From Hyphomicrobium sp. (lineage in GTDB: Bacteria > Pseudomonadota > Alphaproteobacteria > Rhizobiales > Hyphomicrobiaceae), in contig JAEUME010000005.1 of the NCBI GenBank assembly GCA_016793445.1, positions 248,001 to 312,000 on the forward strand: DNA of 64,000 nucleotides. Reading direction: 5' to 3'. The notes under the pieces were generated by a model. The model searched no databases and had not been told where the DNA came from. It was given only the letters and a program-made list of their open reading frames with translations. Below are positions 53,835 through 61,511 of the stretch, piece by piece. Every line of letters begins with the position of its first letter. Position 1 is the stretch's first letter. The translations under genes were made by a program, and so were the position numbers.

Positions 53835-54242
53835 ATGCGTCATTTCCAAGCGCTGATCCTGGTTGGGCTCGCGATGCTCCTCGTGCCGGCAAGCGCCTTT
53901 GCGTCCGAGGGCCTGGGCGGAGCTGTCGACCCCTTCGTTTACCGCCTCATGGTATTCGTGATGGCGATCTTCGTCGGCTACTACGTCGTGTGGTCGGTGA
54001 CGCCCGCGCTGCACACGCCGCTGATGAGCGTGACCAACGCGATCTCGTCGGTGATCGTTGTCGGCGCTCTGCTGGCGGTCGGCGTCAACCTCACTGCTTC
54101 CGATAGCGTGCTTGCCAAGCTCTTCGGCTTCCTCGCGCTAGCCATGGCGTCCGTGAACATCTTCGGCGGCTTCCTCGTCACGCAGCGCATGCTCGCGATG
54201 TACAAGAAAAAGGACGCGCCCGCCAAAAAGCAGGGCTCGTGA
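53835..54242 (+). CDS. pntAB: NAD(P) transhydrogenase subunit alpha 2 (membrane part)
   Basis: A 135-residue protein with the PntAB signature DPFVYRLMVFVMAIFVGYYV, then SVTPALHTPLMSVTNAISS, giving three membrane helices. A signal-peptide-like stretch (ALILVGLAMLLVPASAFAS) precedes it, instead of the usual polar N-terminus, so the first segment may be cleaved or be an extra helix. GGGAG lies upstream of the ATG at 53835. Together with pntAA and pntB it forms the proton channel and hydride-transfer enzyme. Confidence 0.93.
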   Translation: MRHFQALILVGLAMLLVPASAFASEGLGGAVDPFVYRLMVFVMAIFVGYYVVWSVTPALHTPLMSVTNAISSVIVVGALLAVGVNLTASDSVLAKLFGFLALAMASVNIFGGFLVTQRMLAMYKKKDAPAKKQGS

Positions 54243-54295
54243 GACATGACGTTCCGCCCCGCCTCAAGACTGATTGCCGATAGAGGAAATTGCCT

Positions 54296-55717
54296 ATGAA
54301 CGCCAATCTCGCAGCCTTTTTGTACCTTGTCGCGGGTGTTCTGTTTATTCTCGCGCTGCGCGGTCTGTCGAGCCCGGCGACGTCCCGCCAAGGCAACATG
54401 TTCGGCATGATCGGCATGACAATCGCGATCCTCACGACGATCGCGCAGCTTGGCGACTACGGCTTCTGGACCTGGTTTCTGATCCTGCTTGGCATGGGTG
54501 TCGGCGGTTTCATCGGCGCCAAGACGGCCCGCGAGATCCCGATGACCATGATGCCGGAACTGGTCGCCGCGTTCCACTCGCTGGTCGGTCTGGCCGCTGT
54601 GTTCGTGGCTGCCGGCGCGCTGTATGCGCCCTCGGCTTTCGGCATTCTGAATGATCCCACGAACGCCGAGGCCGGCGTCAAGAGCGCCAGCCTTCTGGAA
54701 ATGTCACTGGGCGTCGCGATCGGCGCCATCACCTTCACCGGCTCGGTGATCGCGTTCGCCAAGCTGTCGGGACGCATGTCCGGCAAGCCAATCATTCTGC
54801 CCATGCGCCACCTGATCAACGCCGCCCTCGGCGTTTTCATCATCCTGCTGATCTACTGGTTCATGCAGTCGGGTGGCTCGTCGTTCCTGTTCTGGCTGAT
54901 CGTGCTGGCAAGCCTCGCCTTCGGCGTGCTGATCATCATCCCGATCGGCGGCGCGGATATGCCGGTCGTCGTCTCGATGCTGAACTCTTATTCGGGCTGG
55001 GCCGCCGCAGGCATCGGCTTCACGCTTGGCAACATCGCGCTCATCATCACGGGTGCGCTGGTCGGTTCGTCGGGCGCCATCCTGTCCTACATCATGTGCA
55101 AAGGCATGAACCGTCAGTTTCTGTCAGTCATCGCCGGCGGCTTTGGTGGCGAGACGGCAGGCCCCGCGGGCGCTGGCGGCGAGCAAAAGCCGGTCAAGCT
55201 CGGCTCGGCGGAAGATGCAGCCTACGTCATGAAGAACGCGTCGAAAGTGATTATCGTGCCGGGCTACGGCATGGCGGTTGCCCAGGCCCAGCACGCGCTG
55301 CGCGAAATGGCCGACGCGCTGAAGAAGGGGGGCGTTGAGGTCAAGTACGCCATCCATCCCGTCGCGGGCCGTATGCCGGGCCACATGAACGTGCTGCTTG
55401 CGGAAGCCAACGTGCCCTACGACGAGGTGTTCGAGCTGGAAGACATCAACGCGGAGTTCGCGCAGGCCGACGCCGTGTACGTCATCGGCGCCAACGACGT
55501 CGTCAATCCGAGCGCGGAGGAAGACAAGTCCTCGCCCATCTACGGTATGCCGGTTCTCCAGGTGTGGAAGGCGGCGACGGTATTCTTCAACAAGCGCTCG
55601 CTGGCGTCGGGCTATGCTGGTATCGACAACCCTGTGTTCTACAAGGACAACACCGTCATGGTGCTCGGCGATGCCAAGAAAATGACGGAAGAAATCGCCA
55701 AGGCGCTCGCGCACTGA
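54296..55717 (+). CDS. pntB: NAD(P) transhydrogenase subunit beta
   Basis: A 473-residue subunit. The first 260 residues contain about nine helices (FGMIGMTIAILTTIAQLGDY, GGADMPVVVSMLNSYSGWAA), forming most of the proton channel. The C-terminal NADP(H)-binding domain III has the loop VPGYGMAVAQAQ, followed by HPVAGRMPGHMNVLLAEA and VIGANDVVNPSA. The ATG at 54296 follows AGAGGAAA. It is the last gene of the pnt operon, closed by a hairpin terminator. Confidence 0.97.
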   Translation: MNANLAAFLYLVAGVLFILALRGLSSPATSRQGNMFGMIGMTIAILTTIAQLGDYGFWTWFLILLGMGVGGFIGAKTAREIPMTMMPELVAAFHSLVGLAAVFVAAGALYAPSAFGILNDPTNAEAGVKSASLLEMSLGVAIGAITFTGSVIAFAKLSGRMSGKPIILPMRHLINAALGVFIILLIYWFMQSGGSSFLFWLIVLASLAFGVLIIIPIGGADMPVVVSMLNSYSGWAAAGIGFTLGNIALIITGALVGSSGAILSYIMCKGMNRQFLSVIAGGFGGETAGPAGAGGEQKPVKLGSAEDAAYVMKNASKVIIVPGYGMAVAQAQHALREMADALKKGGVEVKYAIHPVAGRMPGHMNVLLAEANVPYDEVFELEDINAEFAQADAVYVIGANDVVNPSAEEDKSSPIYGMPVLQVWKAATVFFNKRSLASGYAGIDNPVFYKDNTVMVLGDAKKMTEEIAKALAH

Positions 55718-55748
55718 CAAGCTGGCAGCCGGCGCGCAGACACTTCGG

Positions 55749-55785
55749 CGGCGATCCTGGTCTATCCGGCCAGGGTCGCCGTTTG
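55749..55785 (+). terminator. Terminator of the pnt operon
   Basis: CGGCGATCCTGG pairs with CCAGGGTCGCCG around a 9-base loop (one G-T wobble), followed by TTTGTG. Confidence 0.75.
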
Positions 55786-55959
55786 TGCTATTGGGGGGCG
55801 AGGCGGGCTCCTGACATGGATCGGCCAAGCCGGCAGGTGAAACGGCGTTCTCGGTGACATTGCGGAGGGACAAGGCGCCCGCGGTGTGGCCCTTAAGACG
55901 CTTTCTGCCGGAATCCCTTTGGTATAGTCCGGCCCAGAGGGTTTCTTGGAGTTCAAGTC

Positions 55960-57351
55960 GTGTTGTCCGCCGCCGGTCCACAGTCGTCCTATGAGCATGA
56001 TCTCGCGGTGATCGAACGGCTGTCAGCAACGCCCGCCGATAAGGCTTACGAGCTCGAAAAGGCGCTGCAGCTTATCTACAGCCGCGCCGCCACCGCCAAC
56101 CTCGATGCCTACGACGTGCGCGATGTCGCCAAGGACGCCGTTTCGATCCAGTACCGCCTGTTCGACGTGCGCATGCGCCTGCGCGACCGCCTGGGTGAAT
56201 TTGAAGACAAGGGCCTCATGTCTCCCGGCGTTCAGAAGGGCTTGCGCGATGTGTTCCGCATCCTGCGCTATGTGAACGACATGGTCGGCGAGGTGGCGCT
56301 GGCGCAGGGCAAGCAGGTGGCGACCGGCGAGGGCTTGCGCGGCTTCACGGGCGGGCAGACCAATACGCTGGTCAACTGGCGCTTTTTTGCGCCCAATAAA
56401 GGACGTGACGTCGCCTTTCGCTCGGGCGATGTGATCCTGGTCCGCGGCGAGCGCCACAACAGCGCGGCCATCGCCCGCATCGGCGACGTGGACAGCCAGT
56501 TCTCGCACGTCTGCATGACCTACCTTGACGACGGCGGCACGCACTTCGTGGTCGAAAGCCTGATCGAGGATGGCGCGGTCTTCGGCTCGCTTGCGCAAGC
56601 GCTTGATCACGGCATTGCGCGCGCGGTTCTCTATCGCCACAAGGACCATGAGCTTGCCGCCCGCGCCGCCAAGCTCATTTATGAGCATGTGAAGGCGTCG
56701 CGCGAGGGTATCGGCAAGCGCATCCTCTATGATTTCTCGATGCAGCTTGACGCCCGCAAGCGCCTGTTCTGCTCCAAGCTCGTGCGCCTCGCCTTCGACA
56801 TGGCAAGTGACGGTGCGGTGAAGCTTCCGCGCTATCCAACCCATATCGGCATGCAGAACCGCGATTTTCTCAAGCGCATCGGCGTCAAGGCGACGGAGAC
56901 GTTCGCGCCCGGCGACATCGACATGCAGAAGGAGTTCGATCTCGTCTGCGAATGGCAGGACTATACCAAGACGGCCAGCGTGCGCTTGCAGGACTTCACG
57001 TGCGACAAGCTCTTTGAATGGATGGACACCTACGGCTATCGCTTCAAGGATACCGCCTTGATCCGCGCCGTTGCGTTCTTCGGGCGATTATCGGCGTACT
57101 TCTCAGACAGCGCCAAGGACATCCTGTCCTCCATCGCACCCAAGGTTCCCATCAACATGCGCCGTAGCGCCGTTGCGGCGGTTGCCATGCTCCACAAGAC
57201 GGCCGAACCTATCTATCGCGAGCTTCTCGCCGCCAACGATGCGCGCATGGTGAAGAATGGCCGTCCGCTGCACGGCAATGAGGTCTTCGAGCTTCTGGAA
57301 AACATCCGCCGGCGTGAAGGCCGGCATATTGGATATCTCTCGGTCACTTGA
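55960..57351 (+). CDS. YiiX/YebB-type permuted NlpC/P60 (papain-like) protein
   Basis: A 463-residue protein. Residues about 145-300 form a circularly permuted papain-like hydrolase: FRSGDVILVRGERHNSAAIA, a His at 183 (SQFSHVCMTYL), and Cys271 in KRLFCSKLVRLAF, giving the His-then-Cys order of the YiiX/LRAT group. An N-terminal helical segment and a C-terminal region of about 150 residues (FEWMDTYGYRFKDTALIRA) have no recognised family. No signal peptide is visible. The GTG has GGAG 8 bases upstream. It may hydrolyse peptide, lipid or amide bonds; the substrate is unknown. Confidence 0.8.
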   Translation: MLSAAGPQSSYEHDLAVIERLSATPADKAYELEKALQLIYSRAATANLDAYDVRDVAKDAVSIQYRLFDVRMRLRDRLGEFEDKGLMSPGVQKGLRDVFRILRYVNDMVGEVALAQGKQVATGEGLRGFTGGQTNTLVNWRFFAPNKGRDVAFRSGDVILVRGERHNSAAIARIGDVDSQFSHVCMTYLDDGGTHFVVESLIEDGAVFGSLAQALDHGIARAVLYRHKDHELAARAAKLIYEHVKASREGIGKRILYDFSMQLDARKRLFCSKLVRLAFDMASDGAVKLPRYPTHIGMQNRDFLKRIGVKATETFAPGDIDMQKEFDLVCEWQDYTKTASVRLQDFTCDKLFEWMDTYGYRFKDTALIRAVAFFGRLSAYFSDSAKDILSSIAPKVPINMRRSAVAAVAMLHKTAEPIYRELLAANDARMVKNGRPLHGNEVFELLENIRRREGRHIGYLSVT

Positions 57352-57411
57352 AGGGCACGCGGGAGGCGGTTGAGGTTAGAACGGTGCGCGGCAAGCAACG
57401 AGAAGGGGAGG

Positions 57412-58263
57412 ATGGTGCGTTTGAAGACCGCTTTGATCATCGCAGTCGGCCTCTACCTCGTGGTGGGACTCGCCATGTACCTCGGCCAACGCAGGCTCAT
57501 ATATCTGCCGGAGACACAGCGGCGGCTTCCAGCCAACGCCGGCCTTGATGGCGTCGCGGAGCGCGTGATCGAAACGCATGATGGCGAGCACGTTATCGCC
57601 TGGTACGCGAAGGCACGTAAGGGGCAACCCACGCTGCTCTATTTTCACGGCAACGCAGGTTCACTCGACTCCCGGTCGGAGCGCATACGCAAGTACAAGA
57701 ACGCGGGCCGCGGCATCTTCATGATGAGTTATCGCGGCTATTCGGGCTCGACCGGATCGCCCTCCGAACAGGCAAACGTTGCCGATGGCAAGCGTGCGTT
57801 CGACACCCTGGTGGCTGAGGGGGTGGCGCCGCATGATATCATCATCTATGGCGAGAGCCTGGGCAGCGGCGTTGCGGTACAGGTCGCCGCCGCCAGATCG
57901 CCGGGAGGCGTCATCCTTGATGCGCCCTATACTTCAATCGTCGACATTGCGGCCGGCCAATATCCCTGGCTGCCCGTGCGGCCGATGCTGCGCGACCGCT
58001 ACGAAAGCGATGCGTATATCGCCAGTGTGCTTTGTCCGCTGCTGATCGTGCACGGCGAGAAGGATGACGTGATCCCGGTCACCATGGGGCGCAAGATGTA
58101 TGAGCTGGCAAATGCGCCAAAGGACATTGTGACGTTCAAGGCCGCCGGACACGCCGACCACTACCTGTATGGGTCCTATGATGCGATCAATGCTTGGATC
58201 GACAAGCTGTGGCCCGCAAAGGCCCAGGAGCAGGATCGGCGGGCAGGCCAGCAGCAGCCATAA
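57412..58263 (+). CDS. Alpha/beta hydrolase, Bem46/YfhR-like
   Basis: A 283-residue membrane-anchored hydrolase. An N-terminal helix (TALIIAVGLYLVVGLAMYLG) precedes the fold. The nucleophile Ser is in YGESLGSGVAVQVA, the acid Asp in HGEKDDVIPV, and the His in GHADHYLYGS. The oxyanion strand is LLYFHGNAGS. The start at 57412 is uncertain because GGGGAGG abuts it; GTG at 57415 or upstream TTG are possible. It may act on small esters or thioesters; the substrate is unknown. Confidence 0.87.
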   Translation: MVRLKTALIIAVGLYLVVGLAMYLGQRRLIYLPETQRRLPANAGLDGVAERVIETHDGEHVIAWYAKARKGQPTLLYFHGNAGSLDSRSERIRKYKNAGRGIFMMSYRGYSGSTGSPSEQANVADGKRAFDTLVAEGVAPHDIIIYGESLGSGVAVQVAAARSPGGVILDAPYTSIVDIAAGQYPWLPVRPMLRDRYESDAYIASVLCPLLIVHGEKDDVIPVTMGRKMYELANAPKDIVTFKAAGHADHYLYGSYDAINAWIDKLWPAKAQEQDRRAGQQQP

Positions 58264-58270
58264 TGGCAAA

Positions 58271-58308
58271 AGCAAATGGCCCGCCTTGATGAGGCGGGCC
58301 ATTTGTCA
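58271..58308. terminator. Terminator between convergent hydrolase and rpsU
   Basis: CAAATGGCCCGCCT pairs exactly with AGGCGGGCCATTTG around TGATG, 14 base pairs; it can serve both strands. Confidence 0.85.
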
Positions 58309-58335
58309 TTCTAAGATAGTAGAAAGGCTTGAAGT

Positions 58336-58698
58336 TCAGCGCCCCGAGAACCCGCCGCCGCCCTGGCCGCCGCCGTTCTGGCCACCGTAGCCACCGCCCT
58401 GGCCGCTGCCAAAGCCGCCGCCGCCCTGGCCGCCGCCGAAGCCGCCACGGCCAGCGCCCTTGGCGCCACGTGCGGGTGCCGCGGGCTTGCCCGGCAAAAG
58501 ACCTTCGCGCTGAGCCTTCTTGCGAGCCAGCTTGCGGGCGCGGCGTACAGCCTCCGCCTTCTCGCGGGCTTTCTTCTCAGACGGCTTTTCAAAGTAGTTC
58601 CGCAGCTTCATCTCGCGGAAGATGCCCTCGCGCTGCATCTTTTTCTTGAGGGCTTTGAGCGCTTGATCGACGTTGTTGTCGCGGACGAGAACCTGCAC
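58336..58698 (-). CDS. rpsU: 30S ribosomal protein S21 with Gly-rich C-terminal extension
   Basis: A 120-residue protein. Residues 1-70 are canonical S21 ([20 protein letters not shown], then [20 protein letters not shown] and a basic [12 protein letters not shown] tail). From about residue 74 it continues with a Pro/Ala stretch and a 40-residue tail rich in [15 protein letters not shown] repeats, making it about 50 residues longer than E. coli S21 (71). The tail resembles the Gly-rich ends of RNA-binding proteins. The GTG at 58698 has GAGGA 9-10 bases upstream. S21 aids 30S initiation and anti-SD accessibility. Confidence 0.92.
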   Translation of the reverse strand: MQVLVRDNNVDQALKALKKKMQREGIFREMKLRNYFEKPSEKKAREKAEAVRRARKLARKKAQREGLLPGKPAAPARGAKGAGRGGFGGGQGGGGFGSGQGGGYGGQNGGGQGGGGFSGR

Positions 58699-58737
58699 GC
58701 GGTGTGTTCCTCTGATGTGCGGTGTGGACGTTAAAGC

Positions 58738-58772
58738 AAAAAACCACGGAGCCCGGGGCTGCTGCCTCCGGG
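58738..58772 (-). terminator. Possible terminator/attenuator between purK and rpsU
   Basis: CCCGGGG (58752-58758) pairs with CTCCGGG-type sequence (58766-58772). On the minus strand a run of six T follows after about nine bases. The distance weakens the case. Confidence 0.35.
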
Positions 58773-58944
58773 TCCCGCGCTCGATTTCTTGGGGTGCGTA
58801 TACCAAAGCCGCGCGGGGTTGTCCATCGCCGCCTGGGAGTTAAGGGGGATCTGGTGTTGCAAACCGGCAAGAGCAGCCCCCGCCCTCCTGGTGCGGCGGC
58901 GTGACGCGGTAAGGCCGGCGGAAAGCGCAGCGTGCGGGCAACGC

Positions 58945-60048
58945 TCAATCCGGCAGCGGCAGGGAGGACAGAAGACGGTTGACGTGGCCCATCTTGCGGC
59001 CGGCGCGAGCCTCCTTCTTGCCGTAGTGGTGGAAGAAGGCGCCGGTGTCGGCGGCGATCTCCTTCCAGGCGTGAATGTCGTCGCCGATGAGGTTGATCAT
59101 CTCGACGGCGGGCGCCTTGCGTGCGGTGGAACCCAAAGGCCAACCGGCGACGGCACGCATATGCTGCTCGAACTGCGAGGTCACGGCGCCATCAATGGTC
59201 CAATGGCCAGAGTTGTGAACTCGCGGCGCCATTTCATTGACGTAGAGCACGTCCTTGCCGGTTTGGTGCAGGGCGAAGAACTCGATGGCGAACACGCCGA
59301 CATAATCGAGCGCGACGGCGATTTTCTCGGCAATCGCGATGGCCTCCTTGGCAGCCTGCTCGGTGATGCGTGCGGGCGCAAGCGAGCGGTGCAGGATATG
59401 ATCGCGATGCTCGTTCTCTGTCACGTCGTAGGCACGGAACTCGCCATCTATGCTGCGTGCGGCGATGACGGATACTTCGAGCTGGAAGTTGACGAAAGAT
59501 TCCAGAATGGATGGTTGATCGCGCATGGCGGCCCAGGCTGCCGATGCATCCTTGCGCTTGAGGATCTTGGCCTGTCCCTTGCCATCATAGCCGAAGCGGC
59601 GTGTTTTCAGCACGCACGGCGGGGCAATCGTCTCCAAGGTCTTGAGAAGCTCCTCTTCGCTGCCGATGGCCGCGAACTCCGCCGTCATGGCGCCGAGCCG
59701 GCGTGCGAGCGTCTTTTCGTTGATGCGGTCCTGTGCGCAGGCTAGCGCCTTGGCGCCAGGGCGCACGGGGATGTGCTTTGATAGGAATTCAACGGTCGGA
59801 ACCGGGATATTCTCGAATTCATAGGTTGCAGCCTCGATACTGGCTGCAAACTGCTCCAGCGCAGCCTCGTCGTCATAGGCTCCAATCGTGTACCGGGCGG
59901 CGACGTCGAAGGCCGGACTATCGGCCTCCGGCGCGTAGACGTGGCATTTCAAGCCAAGGCGGGCGGCTGCCATGGCCAGCATGCGGCCAAGCTGGCCGCC
60001 ACCCAGAATGCCGATGGTTGAACCTGGTGCAATTGCTGATACCGACAT
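58945..60048 (-). CDS. purK: N5-carboxyaminoimidazole ribonucleotide synthase
   Basis: A 367-residue ATP-grasp enzyme of purine synthesis that carboxylates AIR to N5-CAIR with ATP and bicarbonate. Motifs: IGILGGGQLGRMLAMAA at the N-terminus, ATP-binding LKTRRFGYDGKGQ, and the metal/substrate segment VNEMAPRVHNSGHWTIDG. The ATG at 60048 is chosen because the Rossmann-like start follows directly. It lies 13 bases after the purE stop, forming a purEK operon. Confidence 0.97.
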   Translation of the reverse strand: MSVSAIAPGSTIGILGGGQLGRMLAMAAARLGLKCHVYAPEADSPAFDVAARYTIGAYDDEAALEQFAASIEAATYEFENIPVPTVEFLSKHIPVRPGAKALACAQDRINEKTLARRLGAMTAEFAAIGSEEELLKTLETIAPPCVLKTRRFGYDGKGQAKILKRKDASAAWAAMRDQPSILESFVNFQLEVSVIAARSIDGEFRAYDVTENEHRDHILHRSLAPARITEQAAKEAIAIAEKIAVALDYVGVFAIEFFALHQTGKDVLYVNEMAPRVHNSGHWTIDGAVTSQFEQHMRAVAGWPLGSTARKAPAVEMINLIGDDIHAWKEIAADTGAFFHHYGKKEARAGRKMGHVNRLLSSLPLPD

Positions 60049-60061
60049 CGCGATTGTTGCC

Positions 60062-60556
60062 TCAGCCGTCCGTGGGCGTCTCGCTGACGCTGCGCGTGTT
60101 GGCCTCGCGCCAAGCCTGGACGCGCTTGGCGAGGGCGGCATCGCTGAGGGCGAGGATTTGCGCGGCAAGCAGTCCGGCGTTCTTGGCGCCCGATTCGCCG
60201 ATGGCGAGCGTGCCGACGGGAATGCCGCCCGGCATCTGCACGATGGACAGAAGGCTGTCGTGACCTTTGAGGGCCTTGCTTTCGATAGGCACACCAAGCA
60301 CGGGGAGTGGCGTCATGGATGCCGTCATGCCGGGAAGGTGCGCCGCCCCGCCCGCGCCCGCGATAATGACATGGAGACCGCGCTCCTTGGCGGTTTTGGC
60401 GTAGTCGTAGAGCCGGTCGGGCGTGCGGTGCGCCGAGACGATCTTGGTCTCGTGGGAAACGCCCAGTTCGTCGAGAATTTCGGCGGCGCGTTTCATGGTA
60501 GGCCAGTCCGACTGGCTGCCCATAATGATGCCGACGCGTGGCCTGCTGCCCGTCAT
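60062..60556 (-). CDS. purE: N5-carboxyaminoimidazole ribonucleotide mutase
   Basis: A 164-residue class I PurE that isomerises N5-CAIR to CAIR. Motifs: [14 protein letters not shown] (phosphate-binding loop), [14 protein letters not shown] with the catalytic His, and [16 protein letters not shown]. The presence of purK next to it confirms the two-step route. Its C-terminal tail ([15 protein letters not shown]) is slightly longer than usual and polar. Confidence 0.97.
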   Translation of the reverse strand: MTGSRPRVGIIMGSQSDWPTMKRAAEILDELGVSHETKIVSAHRTPDRLYDYAKTAKERGLHVIIAGAGGAAHLPGMTASMTPLPVLGVPIESKALKGHDSLLSIVQMPGGIPVGTLAIGESGAKNAGLLAAQILALSDAALAKRVQAWREANTRSVSETPTDG

Positions 60557-60688
60557 AACCTGATACCGCCCGTCTCAAAGTGTGGGAACGCCACGGAAAG
60601 GCCGGGGTTTAATTGAGGGTAAGGCGGATGACAAGGCCCCCAGGGTTTACTGCTTTCTTGACGGGGGAGGGGACTGCCGAACCGCCGG

Positions 60689-60895
60689 TCAGGCAATAAT
60701 GTCTGGTAATAATTTATCTTCGACCGCGGTGATACGATCCTTCAAGGCAAGCTTTTTCTTTTTCAGCCGCTTGATAAGCAACTGATCTGCCATTGGGTTG
60801 GCTTCGAGAGACACGATCTCGTCGTCGAGCATCCGATGCTCGGTCTTGAGCTTGACCAGTTCTTCGCGAAGCTCGCGCTCGTCGCGCCGCTGCAT
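60689..60895 (-). CDS. DUF465 (YdcH-family) protein, copy 1
   Basis: A 68-residue coiled-coil protein: LREELVKLKTEHRMLDDEIV followed by DQLLIKRLKKKKLALKDRIT, the YdcH/DUF465 pattern of two helices ending in a basic lysine patch. Function of the family is unknown. A second, shorter member is divergently encoded 258 bases away. Confidence 0.9.
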   Translation of the reverse strand: MQRRDERELREELVKLKTEHRMLDDEIVSLEANPMADQLLIKRLKKKKLALKDRITAVEDKLLPDIIA

Positions 60896-61152
60896 ATAAG
60901 TGATCCTGCCCCCGCTTAAGGCTCACGACGATTGTGTTTCATCAGTGTAGCCGAATTTGACCATGTTCGACAAATTGTCTTGCGCGCAACTGCTAACTCA
61001 ATGAAAAAATAGAATAATTTTAGATGGTTAGTTCGACTGGCGTTTGATCCGCATAAGGCAAAACACAATTATGTTAGCCTTGAAACGTTGGACATTATTA
61101 CAGTCTTGTGGCACCTTTTTGCAGTCTGCAACTTTCGTGAGGAGAGGACTAG

Positions 61153-61329
61153 ATGGCGATGGCAGCTCATCTTGCAGAATTAGCGGAAAAGCACCGGCTT
61201 CTCGATCAGCGGATCGAAGAAGCCATCGCAAGCCCCGGAACCGACGACGCCGAAATCCGGCGGTTGAAGCAAGAGAAGCTAAAGTTGAAAGACGAAATGG
61301 AGAGGTTGAGTAAAGTGACGCGCCACTAG
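61153..61329 (+). CDS. DUF465 (YdcH-family) protein, copy 2
   Basis: A 58-residue protein missed by size cut-offs: HLAELAEKHRLLDQRIEEAI, then AEIRRLKQEKLKLKDEMERL. The HR.LD..I and K..KL.LKDE. positions match DUF465. GAGGAGAGGAC lies 5-10 bases upstream of the ATG, a strong ribosome site. It is divergent from copy 1, with AT-rich sequence between them, and is followed by a GC-rich terminator. Confidence 0.88.
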   Translation: MAMAAHLAELAEKHRLLDQRIEEAIASPGTDDAEIRRLKQEKLKLKDEMERLSKVTRH

Positions 61330-61364
61330 CGCCGCTGTTCACAAAAGATCTACTTGGATCAGCC

Positions 61365-61400
61365 CTGCCCCGCGGCCCAAGGCCGCCGAGCGGGGCTTTT
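61365..61400 (+). terminator. Terminator after the second DUF465 gene
   Basis: GCCCCGC (61367-61373) pairs with GCGGGGC (61390-61396), with an inner GGCC/GGCC helix, followed by TTTTATATTTTT. Confidence 0.88.
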
Positions 61401-61511
61401 ATATTTTTACGGCTCATCCATCCCGTACTGCCGGCCGGCGTGCCGTGCGTCTTATCCGAAAATGGCCCCGCTGCTGGATACTGGATCTACTCGATCGGCT
61501 CCGCTGGACAG

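Noticed and set aside
55124..56029. 301-codon minus-strand ORF over the pntB end and the following gap
   Set aside because: Most of it is antisense to pntB domain III; composition is shadow-like.
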